DNA from: Paracoccus saliphilus
Lineage (GTDB): Bacteria; Pseudomonadota; Alphaproteobacteria; Rhodobacterales; Rhodobacteraceae
Assembly: GCF_028553805.1 (NCBI RefSeq)
Contig: NZ_CP067141.1
Location: forward strand, 1-64,000
Reading direction: 5' to 3'
Length of the DNA: 64,000 bases
Shown here one piece after another: positions 35,447 through 44,517 of the stretch (position 1 is the first letter of the stretch; every line of letters starts with the position of its first letter). The notes under the pieces were generated by a model that made no database searches, was not told the DNA's origin, and worked only from the letters and a program-made list of their open reading frames with translations. The position numbers were made by a program, and so were the translations under genes.

Positions 35447-36436
35447 ATGGGCAAGGATGGCGAAGGGAAAACCTGTTGTGGCGCATCGCGTGCCATGCTG
35501 TCATCCGATCCGATGGAGCGCGATGCATGGTTCCTGCAGCAGGCCGAAGAGGTCAGCCGCGCCCCGGCAAGCGTGACCGATGAATTGCGCGGGCGGCTGA
35601 AGCCGATCCCCGGCGGAATCTACGAGATGGGCGCCCGCCGTTCGAGCTTTCCGGCGGATCTGGACAGCCCGCGGCGCAAGGTGAAGGTCTCGCCCTTCCT
35701 GATGTCGCCCCATAGCGTGACCAATGCCGATTATGCCCGCTTCGTCGAGGCCAGCGGCTACCTGACCGTGGCCGAGCAGGAGGGCTGGAGTTTTGTCTTC
35801 CACCTTTTCCTGGCCGACCGGGCGGCATGGCCGATCAGCCCGCCGGGGCTTCGCTGGTGGCGCAGGGTGGATGGCGCCTGCTGGTCGGCGCCCGAGGGGC
35901 CAGGTTCGGACATCACCGGTCGCGAGGACCATCCGGCCGTGCATATCGCCTGGTATGACGCGCTGGCCTATTGCAACTGGGCGGGGCTGCGCCTGCCGCG
36001 CGAAGCCGAATGGGAGCGGGCGGCCCGCGGCGGGCTGGTCAAGCGCAAGTTCCCCTGGGGCGACGAGATGATGCCTGGCGGTGCCTTCGCGATGAACACC
36101 TTTCAGGGAAAATTCCCGGATCTGAACACCGCCGAGGATGGCTGGCCCGGCACCGCCCCCGTCGATGCCTTCGAGGCGAATGGCCATGGCATGTTCAACA
36201 TGACCGGCAATGTCTGGGAATGGGTGCAGGACCGCTTCGGCCCACGCCCCCCGGCGGGACGCCTGCCCGAGACCGATCCCGCCGGACCCACCGAGGGCCA
36301 TGCGCGGGTCCAGCGCGGCGGGTCATATCTGTGCCATGCCAGCTATTGCGACCGCTATCATGTCCATTCCCGGACCCGCAACGACCCCGACAGCTCGACC
36401 GGGAATTGCGGTTTCCGGGTGGCCGCCGATCCGTAA
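35447..36436 (+). CDS. Formylglycine-generating enzyme (SUMF1 family), sulfatase activator
   Basis: The 329-residue protein has the FGE-sulfatase domain from about residue 50. It shows IPGGIYEMGA near the start, PVTNADYARF-like SVTNADYARFVEA, RLPREAEWERAARGG, NMTGNVWEWVQD, and the C-terminal RVQRGGSYLCHASYC with the two cysteines of genuine FGE. It oxidises the active-site cysteine of sulfatases, here most likely the one encoded divergently. ATG 35447 follows GGGAGG by 6 bp; an upstream ATG at 35390 is less likely. No signal peptide is visible, consistent with cytoplasmic activation. Confidence 0.92.
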   Translation: MGKDGEGKTCCGASRAMLSSDPMERDAWFLQQAEEVSRAPASVTDELRGRLKPIPGGIYEMGARRSSFPADLDSPRRKVKVSPFLMSPHSVTNADYARFVEASGYLTVAEQEGWSFVFHLFLADRAAWPISPPGLRWWRRVDGACWSAPEGPGSDITGREDHPAVHIAWYDALAYCNWAGLRLPREAEWERAARGGLVKRKFPWGDEMMPGGAFAMNTFQGKFPDLNTAEDGWPGTAPVDAFEANGHGMFNMTGNVWEWVQDRFGPRPPAGRLPETDPAGPTEGHARVQRGGSYLCHASYCDRYHVHSRTRNDPDSSTGNCGFRVAADP

Positions 36437-36457
36437 TGCCCGGCGGCAGGCCGGTTC

Positions 36458-37756
36458 CTATTGCCAGATGATCAGCCCGGGCAGCCAGATCAGGGTGAGG
36501 ATCAGGACCAGCGTGCAGGCCAGGTAGGGCAGGCAGGCGCGCACGACCTCCCAGATGGAGGTGCCTTTCGGTGCCACTCCGAGCATGACGAACAGCAGCA
36601 ACCCGAAGGGCGGCGTGGCAAGGCTCAGCTCCAGCGCCAGCAGCATGATGATGCCGAATTGCAGCGGATCGATCCCCTGCATGGCGATCAGCGGCATGAA
36701 GATCGGCAGGGTCAGCATCATGATCGACAACTGGTCCATGAACATCCCGAGCAGGACCAGCACCGCCAGCATGGCGAGCAAGGTGGCATGCGGTCCAAGC
36801 TCGAATCCCGCCATCCATGCGACCAGCCCCGCAGAGGCGCCGGAAAAGGCCAGAAGTTGCGAGAAGGTCGAGGAGGCGAGGATGATCACCAGCATCATGA
36901 CCGAGACCGACAATGTGCCCCATAGGGCCTTCTCGACCGCCGGCCAGCGCAGCTTGCCATAGAACAGCGCCAGGATTGCCACTGCCAGCACCCCGAAGGC
37001 GGCGGATTCGGTCGGGCTGGCCACGCCGAGGATGATCAGCCCGATCACGGCGAAGATCACCAGCCCCATCGGCGCGACATCGCGAAGCATCGCCAGCGCC
37101 TTTTCGCGGGTCGGCACCGAGACAGGCGAGACCGGCGGCGCGGCCTCGGGGTCGATCCAGACATGCAGCCGGATCACCGCCAGATACATGACCGACAGGA
37201 TGATCCCCGGCACCACGCCCGCCAGAAGCAACGCGCCGACATCGATCTTGGCCAGCGAGCCCAACAGCACCGCCAGCGACGAGGGCGGGATGATCATCGC
37301 GATGCTGCCGGTGGCGATGATCGGGCCCATGATCAGGCTTTTCTTGTAGCCGCGCTTTTCCATGTCGGGCATCAGGGTCGAGCCGAGCATGGCGGTATTG
37401 GCGATCGAACTGCCTGACAGCGTGGCGAAGATCGTGCCGCCGATCACCGTCAGATAGGCCAGCCGCGCCCGGATCGCGCCAAGGATCTTGTCCAGCGCGT
37501 CGAAGACCCGCACCGCCATGCCGGTATGGAACAGCAGCTCTCCCATCAGGATGAAGAGCGGCACCGGGACCAGCGCGAAAGAGGTGATCGAGGAGGTCGC
37601 ATTGGCGATCAGCTGGTCGATCCCGCCCAGCCCGCCCATGAAGGCCACCGCGCCGATCAGGTTGACCGTCAGGAAGGCGATGACCACGGGCGTGCCCAGG
37701 GCCATCAGGAACATGACTCCGCCACCCAAAAGCAGCGCCGCCGCTTGCCAGCTCAT
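36458..37756 (-). CDS. dctM: TRAP transporter large permease DctM (system 4)
   Basis: The 432-residue polytopic protein has the DctM loops (SGSSIANTAMLGSTLMPDM; SIAMIIPPSSLAVLLG). It is the last gene of the leftward unit opine-dehydrogenase-like / HAD / dctP / dctQ / dctM. The transcript ends close to the convergent FGE gene, with only 21 bp between them. The substrate is unknown, but the co-transcribed dehydrogenases suggest a carboxylic acid. Confidence 0.92.
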   Translation of the reverse strand: MSWQAAALLLGGGVMFLMALGTPVVIAFLTVNLIGAVAFMGGLGGIDQLIANATSSITSFALVPVPLFILMGELLFHTGMAVRVFDALDKILGAIRARLAYLTVIGGTIFATLSGSSIANTAMLGSTLMPDMEKRGYKKSLIMGPIIATGSIAMIIPPSSLAVLLGSLAKIDVGALLLAGVVPGIILSVMYLAVIRLHVWIDPEAAPPVSPVSVPTREKALAMLRDVAPMGLVIFAVIGLIILGVASPTESAAFGVLAVAILALFYGKLRWPAVEKALWGTLSVSVMMLVIILASSTFSQLLAFSGASAGLVAWMAGFELGPHATLLAMLAVLVLLGMFMDQLSIMMLTLPIFMPLIAMQGIDPLQFGIIMLLALELSLATPPFGLLLFVMLGVAPKGTSIWEVVRACLPYLACTLVLILTLIWLPGLIIWQ

Positions 37757-37768
37757 CCTTGCCCCTCC

Positions 37769-38272
37769 CTATGCCGAGACCGAGCCCTGCGGCTCGAAAC
37801 GTCGTTGCAGGATCAGCCGCAGGCATTCGGTGCCCATCAGGATGAAGCCGGTGGCGAGGATGCCGTAAGAAATCCATTCCGGCACCGCGATGGACCGGAC
37901 ATCCATGCCGCCCCGCAACCACTTGTCATATCCGACCATCGCCGAGCGCCAGCCGAGGATCAGCAGCGTGAGCGTCGAGATGGCGAGGGCCAGCGCCCCG
38001 GCGAATTTCCGGCCTGTGGGCGGGAGCAGCTCGACCAGCGAGGTGACGGTGATATGCCCGCGCCGGCGCATCAGCCATGGCGCCCCAAGCATGGTCGCGA
38101 AGAGCAGCGCATATTCGATCAGCGTGCTCGAGGCCCGGATGGAGCCCAGCCCCAGAAAGCGCATTGTCACATCGCCAAGGATCAGCCCGGTTGCCACCAG
38201 AAGCGAGATCACGGCAAATCCCGCTAGCAGGTGAATCAGGCCCGAATACAGCTTGCCCAGAATGGCCATCAT
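37769..38272 (-). CDS. dctQ: TRAP transporter small permease DctQ (system 4)
   Basis: The 167-residue protein has four hydrophobic segments with DctQ-type spacing. I start it at ATG 38272 (ATG 38269 is also possible), after GAGGG and just past the dctP stop codon. The longer frame begins inside dctP and lacks family character. It partners the DctM encoded 12 bp downstream. Confidence 0.85.
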   Translation of the reverse strand: MMAILGKLYSGLIHLLAGFAVISLLVATGLILGDVTMRFLGLGSIRASSTLIEYALLFATMLGAPWLMRRRGHITVTSLVELLPPTGRKFAGALALAISTLTLLILGWRSAMVGYDKWLRGGMDVRSIAVPEWISYGILATGFILMGTECLRLILQRRFEPQGSVSA

Positions 38273-38276
38273 GCCC

Positions 38277-39272
38277 TCAGCGATCGTAGAAGGTTTCGCG
38301 CAGCCGGTCGTAATAGGCCGACCCCGAATCCTCCAATGCCTGCCACGAAGTGTCATAGGCGGCATCGAGGAATGCCTCGGCGGCCTCGCCTTCAAGCTGG
38401 AAGGTCTCGACCCCGGCTTCGGCAAGCTCGGCCTCGGTTTCCTTGGCCAGTTCCGTGAAATGTTCGCCGCTCTGGACTTCCCAATCGGCGGCGGCCTGTG
38501 TCAGCAACTCTTGTGCCTCGGGCGCCAGCCCCTCCCAGGCTTCGGGATTGAGCACGATCGACAGATCGCCCTGGAAGAAACCCGGATCGATGCGGTATTT
38601 CAGGAACTTGTCCCAGGACAAATCGCGTATCCCGATCATCGGAAAGCCCAGCCCGTCGAAGGTGTTCCGCTCCAGCCCGGTATAGACATCGGGCACCGGA
38701 ACCGAGATCGGCACCGCGCCAAGGGATTCGAAGAACTTGTTATAGATCGGCAGGGCGCGAAGCTGCATGCCCGACAGGTCCACGCCGCCATCCTCGGTGC
38801 GCTTTGGCTCGCCGACGGTGTAGATATAGAAGCGAATATCCGAATCCGGGCGGCCAAGCAGATAGACGCCCAGCTTCTCGAGCATCGCCTCGCGCATCAC
38901 TTCCAGCCCGCCATTCTCGCGGGTTTCCACCGGATCGACGGTGCCGCCGACAAAGGCATAGGCCTCGGGCAGCGAGCCGATGGAGTAGGTGGCGGGGCCG
39001 TATTGCATATCGACGATGCCACGGCTGACGGCGTCGATTTGCTGGTTGGGCGGAAAGACCTCGGGCCCGCCCATCATCTGGATCTGCACCACGCCCTTGC
39101 CGCGTTCGTTCACCAGTTCGACGAAGCCCTGGAAGCTCTGCGCGAAGGCAAGGTTCGGCGGAAAGGCCGAGACGGCCTTGAGCGTGGTTTCGGCATAAGC
39201 CGCCGCGCTGCCCATAAGCGCGACGAGGCCGCTGGCGGCGAATAGTCTGAACATCTGGCGGGGGGGTTTCAT
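38277..39272 (-). CDS. dctP: TRAP transporter solute receptor DctP (system 4)
   Basis: The 331-residue protein starts with a signal peptide (MKPPRQMFRLFAASGLVALM, cleavage near AYAE). The DctP domain follows (LKAVSAFPPN; later GMQLRALPIYNKFFESLGAVPI with the ligand arginine). It lies 18 bp downstream of the 3-hydroxyacyl-CoA dehydrogenase gene in the same leftward operon. A second receptor for the same island (50431-51459) suggests that two related solutes are taken up. Confidence 0.9.
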   Translation of the reverse strand: MKPPRQMFRLFAASGLVALMGSAAAYAETTLKAVSAFPPNLAFAQSFQGFVELVNERGKGVVQIQMMGGPEVFPPNQQIDAVSRGIVDMQYGPATYSIGSLPEAYAFVGGTVDPVETRENGGLEVMREAMLEKLGVYLLGRPDSDIRFYIYTVGEPKRTEDGGVDLSGMQLRALPIYNKFFESLGAVPISVPVPDVYTGLERNTFDGLGFPMIGIRDLSWDKFLKYRIDPGFFQGDLSIVLNPEAWEGLAPEAQELLTQAAADWEVQSGEHFTELAKETEAELAEAGVETFQLEGEAAEAFLDAAYDTSWQALEDSGSAYYDRLRETFYDR

Positions 39273-39290
39273 TCGGTCAACTCCTGCTGG

Positions 39291-40307
39291 TCATTGTTCT
39301 GGCGGGGATCGGCGCGGCTCATCCGCGCTCGTGACGGGCTGGTTCCACAGTCCCGCATTGCGGACCGCCGCCAGGAACGCCCCAAGCCGTTCGCGGCGAT
39401 AGGCGTCGATGTCGCGGTCCGAGTAATCAAAGAAGCCCTGTCCGGTCCGCAGACCGATCTGGCCGTTCTCCATCTTGTCATTGACGATGGCGGGGGCGGC
39501 AAAGCGCTGCTCCCCGGTCGCCTGCGTCATGTAGCGGCTGGCGTGAAACAGGATGTCGCCACCGCCCCAATCGATGAATTCCAACAGCCCCAGAACCCCG
39601 AAGCGCAGGCCGAAGCCGTATTTCACCGCGCGGTCGACGTCTTCGGCGCTGGCCACGCCCTCTTCGACCAGCCGCGCCGCCTCGTTCATCGCCAATGCCT
39701 GGATGCGCGGGACGATATAGCCGGGCGAAGCCTTGCAGCGCACCGGAACCTTGCCAAGCTGTTCGAGGATCCGTTCCAGCCGGGCGAGGGTGTCGGGCTC
39801 GGTCTGGTCGCTCGGGCTGATCTCGACCAGCGGCACGAGGAAGGCGGGGTTGAGCCAATGCGCGTTCAGCGTCCGGCCGGGCAGGGCGGTCAGGCCCGCC
39901 AGTTCGGTTGCCAGCATGGTGGAGGTGGTCGAGGCAAGGATCGCGTCGCTTTCCGCGTGGCGATCCACCAGCGCAAAAGCGGCGGCCTTGGCGTCGTGGG
40001 TTTCCGGCACCGCCTCGAAGATCAGCTCGGCCCCGGCAAAAGCGGCCTCGGCCCGATCCGCCGGGTGGACCGAGACCCGGCCAAGGATGTCACCGACAAG
40101 CGCGGGATCGAACCCGCCCAGATCCGCGACCATGCTCAGGCTGCTGCCGATTTCGGCCAGCGCCTCGTCTTTCAGGCGCCGGAAATCCGCCGGATCGCGG
40201 GGTTTCATGTCCAGAAGCCGGACATCATGCCCGCCATGCGCCATGGCATGGGCGATCCCCCGGCCCATCCGGCCCGCGCCGAGGCAGAGGACCGGCCGCC
40301 GGCTCAT
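39291..40307 (-). CDS. 3-hydroxyacyl-CoA dehydrogenase family protein
   Basis: The 338-residue protein has an N-terminal NAD-binding domain (CLGAGRMGRGIAHAMAHGGH) and the HAD signature region around STTSTMLATELAG and NAHWLNPAFLVPLVEI. A C-terminal dimerisation domain (SPGYIVPRIQALAMNEA) follows. It would oxidise a 3-hydroxyacyl-CoA or a related hydroxy acid. The start at 40307 overlaps the stop of the opine-dehydrogenase-like gene by 4 bp (ATGA); a longer upstream frame overlaps that gene and has no family character. Confidence 0.88.
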   Translation of the reverse strand: MSRRPVLCLGAGRMGRGIAHAMAHGGHDVRLLDMKPRDPADFRRLKDEALAEIGSSLSMVADLGGFDPALVGDILGRVSVHPADRAEAAFAGAELIFEAVPETHDAKAAAFALVDRHAESDAILASTTSTMLATELAGLTALPGRTLNAHWLNPAFLVPLVEISPSDQTEPDTLARLERILEQLGKVPVRCKASPGYIVPRIQALAMNEAARLVEEGVASAEDVDRAVKYGFGLRFGVLGLLEFIDWGGGDILFHASRYMTQATGEQRFAAPAIVNDKMENGQIGLRTGQGFFDYSDRDIDAYRRERLGAFLAAVRNAGLWNQPVTSADEPRRSPPEQ

Positions 40308-41392
40308 GCCGCCGCCCCGGCCAGTGACAGCTTGCCACCCTGCAAAAGCTCGGTCATCTCGGCCCGGCTCAGGCCCGACAGACCCATCGCCTCGATCGTG
40401 CGCGGCCCGTGGCGCAGATCCCGCCCGGTCACCGCAGAGGCCAGCGCCAGCAGCCCCTTGGCCACCGGCACATCGACCCCGGCCCAATCGGCGACCGAGA
40501 CCAGCAGCGCAAGGCCATAGGCGATGTCTTCGCTCATGTAGCGGTGATCGTCGAGATTCAGCTTTTCATGCCAATCGCCCGAGCCCACCAGCTTGTCATG
40601 GGCCAGGTTGCCATACATCCACTGGTCGGTCTCGTAATGATCTCGCAGCGGGAAATGCGGGGCGGTATATCCAAGCGTCTCGCGCAGGGTGATGCGTTCC
40701 CCGTCCAGCGCGTCATGGATTCGGCGGATCGAGGGTTGCGTGCCCTCGTTATGGATATCCCAACGGTCGAAATGCTCGATCGGTCCGGCATTCATCAGGA
40801 TCAGCGGCGGGTGGATGATCGGCCCGGCATTCATCAGCGCGCCGGACAATGCGTCCTCGGACCGTTCGATCACGCCGGGAAAGGCGCGTCCTATAATCTC
40901 CAGGGCGCGATCGGTCAGCCTTGCGGGAAAGACACCGGTCGGCAGGCGCGAGGCGCGGGTGGTGATGCGCACGGCATCCGGCCCCTGCTTGCGCGCGAGC
41001 CATGGCAAGGTGCCGGTTTCGGCCAGCGCGATATCGGCGCTGCAACCGGCCTCGCGCAGGATTTGCGCCATGCGCAGGCTGCCGAAACTGCCGGGGGCGA
41101 GGAAGATCACCTGCCCGTCCCGCAGATGCGGGGCAAGGCTGCGGGCGATATCTTCCTGCGAGAAGGCGGGCGTCGGGATAAAGATCAGCTCGGCGCCGTC
41201 CAGCGCCGCTGCCAGATCATCGGTCGCCCGGACGGCAATCTCGCGGCTGCCCTTGTGGTCGATCAGGGTCAGCTCGGATGCGTCGGATTGCGGCCCGTTA
41301 CGCCGCCACCAGCCAATCTGATGCCCGGCCTCGGCGAAATCCGCCACGGCGGCAAAACACCCATTCCCTCCGCCTATCACTGCTATCTTCAT
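40304..41392 (-). CDS. Opine (octopine/nopaline) dehydrogenase family protein
   Basis: The 362-residue protein begins with a nucleotide-binding motif (MKIAVIGGGNGCFAAVADFA). Its C-terminal half carries the octopine-dehydrogenase domain, including NAGPIIHPPLILMNAGPIEH and MYGNLAHDKLV. Family members reduce or oxidise the imine linking an amino acid and a 2-oxo acid. It is first in a leftward five-gene unit with HAD and dctPQM. The promoter region contains a 16-bp sequence (41480-41495) repeated in inverted orientation at 53912, suggesting MarR control shared with the isatin-hydrolase/Ior genes. Confidence 0.85.
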   Translation of the reverse strand: MKIAVIGGGNGCFAAVADFAEAGHQIGWWRRNGPQSDASELTLIDHKGSREIAVRATDDLAAALDGAELIFIPTPAFSQEDIARSLAPHLRDGQVIFLAPGSFGSLRMAQILREAGCSADIALAETGTLPWLARKQGPDAVRITTRASRLPTGVFPARLTDRALEIIGRAFPGVIERSEDALSGALMNAGPIIHPPLILMNAGPIEHFDRWDIHNEGTQPSIRRIHDALDGERITLRETLGYTAPHFPLRDHYETDQWMYGNLAHDKLVGSGDWHEKLNLDDHRYMSEDIAYGLALLVSVADWAGVDVPVAKGLLALASAVTGRDLRHGPRTIEAMGLSGLSRAEMTELLQGGKLSLAGAAA

Positions 41393-41479
41393 CTTTCCTC
41401 CTGTTCATCGATGTCACTGCGAATAGATTGATGAAAATGAGCAGATGCCACGCCTTGCTATAATAATATTTCAAATTTG

Positions 41480-41495
41480 TAAATATGCATTTGCA
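41480..41495 (-). promoter_or_regulatory. Candidate MarR operator, site A
   Basis: On the minus strand this reads TGCAAATGCATATTTA, identical over 16 bp to 53912-53927. It lies about 90 bp upstream of the opine-dehydrogenase-like start codon, in an AT-rich promoter (TTTACA near 41478; TATTAT or TATAGC near 41460). Confidence 0.6.
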
Positions 41496-41552
41496 CATAT
41501 AAGCGCGGACCAACTCATTTCGCGGATTGCTCCTTTGGGCGGCCCGCGTGTC

Positions 41553-41617
41553 TCTTCTTCATGCAAATATCCTCTGGGGGTCCGGGGGGCGAAGCGCCCC
41601 CGGCCATCGCGGGACGC
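41553..41617 (-). repeat. Palindromic 3'-end repeat, copy 6 (short form)
   Basis: Minus-strand copy starting 16 bp after the SDR stop codon (41634) and ending before the site A promoter. It separates the SDR end of one leftward unit from the next. Confidence 0.9.
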
Positions 41618-41633
41618 AATCCTGCCCGCGCCT

Positions 41634-42353
41634 CTAGATCGGCACCCCGCCGATACTCGCGCCGCCGCAAACATAAAGCGTTTGCCCGGAGACGAACCCG
41701 GCCTCGGGTTCGGCAAAGAACATGAAGGCGCGGGTGATATCCTCGACCGTGCCGAGCCGTCCGACCGGCAGGCGCGCGGCAAGGTCGCTTTCGGCATCGC
41801 TGCCTTTCGGGACGATGCCCCAGAAATTGTCGGTCTGCACCGGACCGGGGGCGACGACATTGACGGTGATCCCATGCGGGGCAAGCTCCAGCGCCCATGT
41901 CCGGGCCATGCCGATGATGCCCGCCTTGCTGGCCGAATAGGATGTCCGCGTCTTCGCCCCGAGCGCCGCGCGAGAGCCGTTGAACAGCACTCGCCCGAAA
42001 CCCCGCTCTTTCATCGCGGGCAGGAAGGCCTGTAGTAATTGCAGTGCCGCGCCCAAGTGAAGCTGGGTGAGGGTCTGCATCTCTTCGACGCGGGCATCCT
42101 CGATCAGGTTGGGCAGGATGATCCCGGCATTATGGACCAGATGCGTCACCCGGTGCCGCGCGGCGATCTCGGCTGCGGTTTGGGTCACGGCCTGCTGATC
42201 GGCCAGATCGGCGGTGACCTCCTCGATCCCCTCGGCCCCGGATCGGTGCCGCGCGATCGAGACGACATGCCAGCCCCGCCCCCGCATCGCCTGCGCCAGA
42301 TCGGCGCCGATGCCCTTGTTTCCGCCGGTGATGACGGCCGTGTAATCGCTCAT
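41634..42353 (-). CDS. Short-chain dehydrogenase/reductase (classical SDR)
   Basis: The 239-residue protein has a complete classical SDR set: ITGGNKGIGADLA cofactor loop, HNAGI, a serine (NGSRAALG) and the catalytic YSASKAG (YxxxK), then VAPGPVQT. It would oxidise or reduce a secondary alcohol or ketone in the catabolic island. It follows the cyclase-family gene with a 4-bp gap on the same strand, so they form one unit. The substrate is unknown. Confidence 0.9.
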   Translation of the reverse strand: MSDYTAVITGGNKGIGADLAQAMRGRGWHVVSIARHRSGAEGIEEVTADLADQQAVTQTAAEIAARHRVTHLVHNAGIILPNLIEDARVEEMQTLTQLHLGAALQLLQAFLPAMKERGFGRVLFNGSRAALGAKTRTSYSASKAGIIGMARTWALELAPHGITVNVVAPGPVQTDNFWGIVPKGSDAESDLAARLPVGRLGTVEDITRAFMFFAEPEAGFVSGQTLYVCGGASIGGVPI

Positions 42354-42357
42354 TCTC

Positions 42358-43140
42358 TCAGCCCTCCTTCTCGATCAGTGCCAGCACCCGCAGCGGACTG
42401 CCAGAGCCGTTCTCGATCTTGAGTGGCGCCGCGAGCAGGATGGCCCCGGCCGCCGGCAACCGGTCCAGATCGCACATGCATTGCAGCCCGTAGCGCCCCG
42501 CGCCATGCAGGGTGGCATGGGCCGGGTAGGGCGGATCCAGATGCCCCGCCTGCCCGGCATCGGTTCCCACCGTCTCGGTTCCGAAGCCGCGGATGTCGCG
42601 TTCCTCGACCAGGAAGCGGATCGCCTCGGGCGAGGGGCCGGGGGAATGCGCGCCATCCTCGCGCAGGTTCAGATAGGCCGCGCCCTGGCGTTTCGACCAG
42701 TCGGTGCGCAGAAAGACCCAGCAATCGGCGGGGACCCGTCCGTGGAGATCCTCCCATGCGTGGATATGCGCGACCTCCAGAAGTGCATCCTCGTCCGCTG
42801 CGGCCTCTGCGGTGAAATCGATCACCACGACCGGGCCGACGAAATTGCGCACCGGGATAGAGTCGGTGGCGCCATTGGGCACGTCCCGGCCGGTGATCCA
42901 ATGGCTTGGCGCGTCGAAATGCGTGCCGGTATGCTCGTTCATGGTGATCTCGTTCCAGCGCCATGCCGGGCCGCGATGGTCATAGGCGCTGACCTCGGTC
43001 TTGCGGAAGGCCGCGCATTGGGCGAATTCCGCTGGCAGGACCATGACCGGGAAATCCGGGGTCAGCCGGTGGGTGAGGTCAACTACCTCGACCCGGCCCA
43101 AGGCGAGCGCGCCGGATAATTGCGCGAGTATGCCGGTCAT
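42358..43140 (-). CDS. Cyclase-family hydrolase (PF04199), isatin-hydrolase/kynurenine-formamidase-like
   Basis: The 260-residue protein carries the metal-binding HTGTHFDAPSHW motif (about residues 76-87) of the cyclase family, which includes isatin hydrolase and bacterial kynurenine formamidase. It is a paralogue of the protein encoded at 54014-54805; both share openings like GRVEVVDLT, the VGTDAGQAG region and an ending of APLKxxNGxGSPxRxLAL. ATG 43140 follows GGAG. It would hydrolyse an amide or lactam ring. Whether the two paralogues have different substrates cannot be told from sequence. Confidence 0.85.
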   Translation of the reverse strand: MTGILAQLSGALALGRVEVVDLTHRLTPDFPVMVLPAEFAQCAAFRKTEVSAYDHRGPAWRWNEITMNEHTGTHFDAPSHWITGRDVPNGATDSIPVRNFVGPVVVIDFTAEAAADEDALLEVAHIHAWEDLHGRVPADCWVFLRTDWSKRQGAAYLNLREDGAHSPGPSPEAIRFLVEERDIRGFGTETVGTDAGQAGHLDPPYPAHATLHGAGRYGLQCMCDLDRLPAAGAILLAAPLKIENGSGSPLRVLALIEKEG

Positions 43141-43189
43141 GTGACTGCTCCTTTGCTGCATCGATTCGGTTGGAGCCGGGGTGCTGGTT

Positions 43190-43255
43190 GCGTCCCGCGA
43201 TGGCCGGGGGCGCTTCGCCCCCCGGACCCCCAGAGGATATTTGCATGAAGAAGAA
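43190..43255 (+). repeat. Palindromic repeat, copy 7 (short form), reversed relative to neighbouring genes
   Basis: A plus-strand copy in the gap between the cyclase start (43140) and the DUF35/SDR stop (43273), both leftward genes. Unlike most copies it is antisense to its neighbours. Its GAAGAAGAA end lies 17 bp from the stop codon of the upstream-transcribed gene. Confidence 0.9.
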
Positions 43256-43272
43256 ATGCAGGTGATCTCATG

Positions 43273-44517
43273 TCATTTCGCCAGTGCTTCGCGGATGGCC
43301 AGAGCCGGGTCGTCGCGCCAGCGGGCATGGAGGTCGCGGGCGATCTCTCCGGCCGTTGCCTCTTCCTGCCCAGCGATCAAGGCCGAGACGATCGCGCGGG
43401 CCAGCGCCGAGGGCGTCACTTTCGGGGGCGGCAATTCCTGGTGCCATTCGTCGTCCACCGGCCCGGTATAGAGGTTCATCACCCGTACGCCGCTGCCACG
43501 CATATCGGCGCGCATGCCATGCGACATCGCCAGCGCGGCGGCGCCCGTGGCCGAGGTCATGCCATGGACGGGCTGAGGCACCAGCGCGCCGATGGGCAGG
43601 ATATTGACCCATGCGGTGGCGTTGTTCACTCCGTCCTCGCCCCGCGCGACCATGGCGCGGCCGAATGTCTGCGCCAGCCGCATCAGGCCAAGGCAGCCGG
43701 TCTCGATTTCCTGTCTTGCGAAGATCGTGTCCGGGCGCGCCAACGCGCCGCCCGGGCGGATGAAGCGGGCATTGTTGATCAGGATATCGGTCTTGCCGCC
43801 GATCTGGGCGGCCAGCTCCCGGGCCGAGTCGATATCGGTCACGTCCAGCGGCATGATGCTGCAATTCCCGATCTCTTCCAGCTCGCGGCGGGCGGGGAAG
43901 GGTTTCCACGCTTCGGGCAGGCCCAGGAAGATGTGCGATGCACCGGCCTTTTGCAAGGCGCGGGCGAGGGCGGGAGCCTCGGGCGCGCGGGCGTCGGTGA
44001 TCAGCACGCGGCGGTGGCGCGGATCGCAGGACAGGGCGCGCAGGGCGGGATCGTCTTGCATATGGGGGACCTCCTTGAGGGGCAGGGCGAGCAGGATCGC
44101 CTGGCCGGCAGCGTCGATGCGGTTGATCACCCGCACCCGGTCATCGCCCGAGACATCGCCATGCAACCGGCAGATCAGCGATGGCCCGGCATCCAGAAGC
44201 ACCGTGCCGATGCGGATCGGCAGCCGGTCGCGGAAATGCGTGTCGGGGGTGGCGCGGATCGTGGTTTCGGCGATCAACTGGCCCATCGGATCGGTATCAC
44301 GCCATTCCAGCGCTTCGGACAGGCAGCTGCGGCACAGGTCGCGGGGCGGATACTGGATGCGCCCGCAATCGGCGCAATGTTGCAGCGCGAACCGGCCCTC
44401 GGCGGCCATGACGCTCAGGCCGGTCGCGGCGCGAGACCGGGTTCCGGGCGGCGAAACCGGCACCCGCGTCCGCTTGAGCGGGTTCTTTTTCGGCGGTGGT
44501 TGCAGGGGTTTGGTCAT
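43273..44517 (-). CDS. DUF35 OB-fold/zinc-ribbon protein fused to a degenerate SDR domain
   Basis: Residues about 35-155 of this 414-residue protein are a DUF35-type module: a rubredoxin-like zinc ribbon (Cys48, Cys51, Cys62, Cys65 in CADCG...LCRSC) followed by an OB fold. Residues about 165-414 are SDR-like, but the glycine cofactor loop reads VLITDARAPEAPALA and the YxxxK site reads TSATGAAAL, so this domain is probably not a catalyst. DUF35 proteins are obligate partners of lipid-transfer-type thiolases and aldolases; the thiolase gene overlaps this one by 4 bp. I infer an accessory subunit of that enzyme. Confidence 0.8.
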   Translation of the reverse strand: MTKPLQPPPKKNPLKRTRVPVSPPGTRSRAATGLSVMAAEGRFALQHCADCGRIQYPPRDLCRSCLSEALEWRDTDPMGQLIAETTIRATPDTHFRDRLPIRIGTVLLDAGPSLICRLHGDVSGDDRVRVINRIDAAGQAILLALPLKEVPHMQDDPALRALSCDPRHRRVLITDARAPEAPALARALQKAGASHIFLGLPEAWKPFPARRELEEIGNCSIMPLDVTDIDSARELAAQIGGKTDILINNARFIRPGGALARPDTIFARQEIETGCLGLMRLAQTFGRAMVARGEDGVNNATAWVNILPIGALVPQPVHGMTSATGAAALAMSHGMRADMRGSGVRVMNLYTGPVDDEWHQELPPPKVTPSALARAIVSALIAGQEEATAGEIARDLHARWRDDPALAIREALAK

